From Phenylobacterium conjunctum (lineage in GTDB: Bacteria; Pseudomonadota; Alphaproteobacteria; Caulobacterales; Caulobacteraceae), in the NCBI RefSeq assembly GCF_042679085.1, contig NZ_JBHTLQ010000001.1, forward strand, positions 1-64,000: DNA of 64,000 nucleotides, given 5' to 3'. Within the stretch, counting starts at the first letter, position 1. Each line of letters begins with the position of its first letter. The position numbers and the translations under genes were made by a program. This document shows positions 61,803-64,000 of this stretch, one piece after another. The notes under the pieces were generated by a model, which saw only the letters and a program-made list of their open reading frames with translations, searched no databases and had not been told where the DNA came from.

Positions 61803-62939
61803 ATGCGTGATCGCGCCCTGTCTCCATTGGCTGGCTTGTCCCCCCAGCTGACCCCCGTAAGCGGGGACGACATGATGGCGATCGTGGCCGCACATGAAGC
61901 CCACGCAGCCGGCCGGCCGACAGGCGCGCGCAAATTTCCCCGCTTCATCATCGCTCGGCGCAGTATGCTTAACCGGCGAGTGCTTCCTGAAATCGATTTC
62001 ACCGGAGCCGACCTGGAAGACAGCACCTTCATCGAGGCGGATCTCACGCGGGCCCTGTTTTGCGGCGCCGTCCTGAGGCGCTGCGATTTCAGTTTCGCCC
62101 AGTTGACAAGGGCAGATCTGCGGGGAGTCGTCTTCGAGGGGGCTTGTCTCAACTGGGCGCGGCTCGATGAGGCAGATCTGCGCGCCTCGATCCTCGTCTA
62201 CCGCGGCGGCTTCGCTGAGGCTGGGGCTTCGCCAGCCGAGGCGAGCCTGCGCGGGGCGAGCCTCAATGGGTCCAGACTGGATGACATTGACGGGCGGGGT
62301 GTGGACTTTTCCAACGCGTCGATGAAAGGCGCTGACCTTAGGCGCGCGAACCTAAACGGCGCGAGGCTATCGAACTGCAACTTCGACGGCGCGAACTTTG
62401 CGGGCGCTAAGGTCGCTGAGGCCGATTTCCGCGGCGCGATCTTGACGAATGTCGATCTGAGCGGACTGAATCTGCCCCGCGCTGCTCTTGCGACATGTGT
62501 CATCGATCCTAGCCTCGAAGCCTTGGCTAGGCGCCCAGGCCTGATGCGCCGGGTAGATGATGGCGAGGCATGGGGCATGACCGCTGGGCGGGCGGGGCGC
62601 GTGGCAGATCTCAACGGCGAAGACCTGCGGCCCCTCGGTCCAGCGCTAAGGGGCCGCAAGCTGCCAGCGCTTGTTGGCCGGAATGTTTGCGCGGTCGGAC
62701 TAGACTTCTCACGCTGTCTGCTGGTCGGAGCAAACTTTGAGGGTGCAGACCTGCGTGGGGCCAACTTTATGAATGCGGATCTAAGGGGCGCGAGCTTCCT
62801 TAACGCCAATCTCGCCCACGCCAACTTTCACGGCGCTGATCTGAGCCCCCTCGAACTGCTGTCCGGTCGCCTACATCCCGTGAACCTCGAGGGGGCCGTG
62901 CTCGATGGGACCGGCATTGTTCGCGTCCTCGAGCTTTGA
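61803..62939 (+). CDS. Pentapeptide-repeat protein
   Basis: A 378-residue protein with two blocks of A(D/N)LxX pentapeptide repeats (about 60-225 and 300-360), which fold as right-handed square beta-helices. The block between (about 225-295) lacks repeats and contains an RPGLMRRVDDGEAW stretch. Pentapeptide proteins can mimic DNA or act as scaffolds; no enzyme is implied. It has an N-terminal region of about 55 residues with no repeat. It lies between a LuxR regulator and a PilZ protein, which hints at a signalling scaffold. Confidence 0.88.
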   Translation: MRDRALSPLAGLSPQLTPVSGDDMMAIVAAHEAHAAGRPTGARKFPRFIIARRSMLNRRVLPEIDFTGADLEDSTFIEADLTRALFCGAVLRRCDFSFAQLTRADLRGVVFEGACLNWARLDEADLRASILVYRGGFAEAGASPAEASLRGASLNGSRLDDIDGRGVDFSNASMKGADLRRANLNGARLSNCNFDGANFAGAKVAEADFRGAILTNVDLSGLNLPRAALATCVIDPSLEALARRPGLMRRVDDGEAWGMTAGRAGRVADLNGEDLRPLGPALRGRKLPALVGRNVCAVGLDFSRCLLVGANFEGADLRGANFMNADLRGASFLNANLAHANFHGADLSPLELLSGRLHPVNLEGAVLDGTGIVRVLEL

Positions 62940-62966
62940 CCGGAAGGCGGGTTTCAGGAGTGCTTT

Positions 62967-63263
62967 ATGAGTGACCCCTCCGACGCGGCACATGCTGCCG
63001 AACGCGCCAGGGCCAAGCGACGGCTCCGGATCAATGAAAACACCCCTGTCATGATCTATCATGAGGGGCGCGGCTTGCCTGGAACGGTAATCGACCGCTC
63101 CGAGGCGGGCTTTCGCGTCGCCCTCGTTCCCCGCGTGAGAGTGGACGGCCAGGTCGTCGTTGAGGATGTTGGGGGGGCTCGTCGGTGGACCTGTAAGGTC
63201 ATCTGGCAGTTGGGGGCCCATGTTGGCCTTGAGCGGCTTGATGTCGAGCCGCCTCAAGCTTGA
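62967..63263 (+). CDS. PilZ-domain protein, candidate c-di-GMP receptor
   Basis: A 98-residue single PilZ domain. The c-di-GMP-binding pattern is present: an Arg-rich RARAKRRLR segment (about 13-21) supplies RxxxR, and DRSEAG (43-48) is the DxSxxG motif. A small acidic/alanine leader precedes it. The gene follows the pentapeptide gene by 27 bp and has a good CAGGAG site. It would sense the second messenger made or degraded by enzymes such as the one at 11215-13014. It ends 3 bp from the convergent CheW-like gene. Confidence 0.85.
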   Translation: MSDPSDAAHAAERARAKRRLRINENTPVMIYHEGRGLPGTVIDRSEAGFRVALVPRVRVDGQVVVEDVGGARRWTCKVIWQLGAHVGLERLDVEPPQA

Positions 63264-63266
63264 GTG

Positions 63267-64000
63267 TCAGGCGGCTTGCGCGGCCTTCGCCCCGCTAGGC
63301 GGTTGGCCTGTCAAGGCGATAAGGGCTTCCATATTCAGAGCGTGGCATGACCAGGCGCGCGCCCCTTCTTTGAAGAGCGCCAGCCGCTCTGAGAGCCCGG
63401 CGATCACCTCGGGTGACCAACCTCTTTCAAGTCCCTTGAGGGTCTCGACGACCAATGCGAAGTGCCCCGAAGGCGTTGATATGAAGATCAGCACCCTTGC
63501 GGCGATTTCACCGTCCCATGCAGTGCGCCAGGGCCAGTAAACCGGCGTAGGCTGACCCCGGAAGTCGCAGTAGCCTACGAGCCTGTTTTGCCGGGTCGAG
63601 AGGGGTACGAAGGCCTGCGCCCCCTGGGTGACCGCGGTTATGGCGCTAAGCGGTATCGCCCAGTCGCGGTCTGAAGTCGCGATCAGATAAGGTTGTTGGG
63701 GCGGCGCGCCAACGCCGTTGCGCGTCTCCTCGTCTAGGGCCCGGGTCGTCAGTCGGGCGTATTGGGTCATGAGGTCCAGCTTGGACATGCCGTTGGCGCT
63801 CAGGCGAAAGATTAGACCCTCGGCCTCGTCAACATGGATGCCGTCCACGCTTAGACCATCGGACGCTGCGCTTGCGTGCAGAGCGGGCGGGCCGAGCTGG
63901 CGGATGTCTAGGGCGCGGTCGACCGCCAGCGCCAGGCATCGTTCCGCGTCTGGGCCTACCAACACAACTGACGCGGGTTCGATGCTTGCCTCGCGCACGG
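63267..64000 (-). CDS. CheW-like chemotaxis coupling protein, 5' end outside window
   Basis: At least 244 codons are open to the window end; a GTG at 63998 could be the start but the frame probably continues upstream. The second half (about 105-235 from that GTG) fits a CheW-like beta-barrel: PYLIATSDRDWAIPLSAITAVTQ, then FVPLSTRQNRLVGYCDFRGQPTPVYWPW. The first part (LALAVDRALDIRQL, then IHVDEAEGLIFRL) resembles the end of another CheW domain. Two such domains suggest a chemosensory adaptor of a signalling array. The call is by pattern. Confidence 0.7.
   Translation of the reverse strand, partial: VREASIEPASVVLVGPDAERCLALAVDRALDIRQLGPPALHASAASDGLSVDGIHVDEAEGLIFRLSANGMSKLDLMTQYARLTTRALDEETRNGVGAPPQQPYLIATSDRDWAIPLSAITAVTQGAQAFVPLSTRQNRLVGYCDFRGQPTPVYWPWRTAWDGEIAARVLIFISTPSGHFALVVETLKGLERGWSPEVIAGLSERLALFKEGARAWSCHALNMEALIALTGQPPSGAKAAQAA

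Overview
The window is compact, GC-rich bacterial chromosome. Gene order and content fit the alphaproteobacterial order Caulobacterales (Caulobacter/Phenylobacterium group). The clues are argH-lptM-lysA beside a divergent tlpA, ftsEX beside a divergent MJ0042 zinc-ribbon protein, stalk-bacterium-type c-di-GMP genes, and many GST, acyl-CoA dehydrogenase and SDR genes. This placement is inference from gene content, not a database match. I saw no rRNA, tRNA, CRISPR array, transposase or phage gene.

Layout. 1-6.0 kb is housekeeping: a DUF2125 protein cut by the window edge, a ChaC-like cyclotransferase, an operon ftsE-ftsX-ydcF-plsC on the minus strand, and a divergent zinc-ribbon/phosphoribosyltransferase pair. 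6.0-9.5 kb is more accessory: a palindromic repeat, two small unknown genes, and a visibly AT-richer island with a translationally coupled DUF262 + HEPN pair (candidate defence or toxin module), then a hot-dog thioesterase. 9.8-13.0 kb is a signalling operon (FIST sensor, 85-aa helical protein, GGDEF/EAL enzyme). 13.0-17.7 kb holds lysA, lptM, argH, tlpA, a cold-shock gene and an XRE regulator. 18.1-27.6 kb is mixed metabolism: a penicillin-acylase-type hydrolase, an SDR, a MaeB-type malic enzyme with PTA domain, a metallophosphoesterase and an M23 peptidase.

27.8-47.2 kb is the metabolic core. On the minus strand are D-mannonate oxidoreductase and D-mannonate dehydratase. Divergent from them is a GntR/FCD regulator followed by a long, tightly overlapped polyamine operon (31387-44600): aldehyde dehydrogenase, aminotransferase, glutamine-synthetase-like ligase, PotF/PotH/PotI/PotG-type ABC importer, PuuD hydrolase, SpuC-type aminotransferase, PuuA-type ligase and PuuB-type oxidase. 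Together these would import putrescine and degrade it through gamma-glutamylated intermediates or direct transamination to GABA and succinate. A perfect 22-bp palindrome before the aldehyde dehydrogenase, and a partial copy before gntR, are the likely operators. A VOC-double-cupin fusion and an AAT-family amino-acid permease follow.

47.4-60.4 kb is catabolic and detoxifying: amidohydrolase, MDR reductase, two GSTs, acyl-CoA dehydrogenase, a Tat-exported flavin amine oxidase paired with a cytochrome c, two small membrane proteins, a haloalkane-dehalogenase-like hydrolase, two SDRs and an M20 amidohydrolase. 60.4-64 kb is a 627-bp AT-rich gap followed by a LuxR-type regulator, a pentapeptide-repeat protein, a PilZ protein and a CheW-like protein cut by the window end.

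Scattered through the intergenic space are long inverted repeats whose internal mini-hairpins vary in sequence but keep their pairing. One sits inside the polyamine operon, between the binding-protein gene and the permeases.
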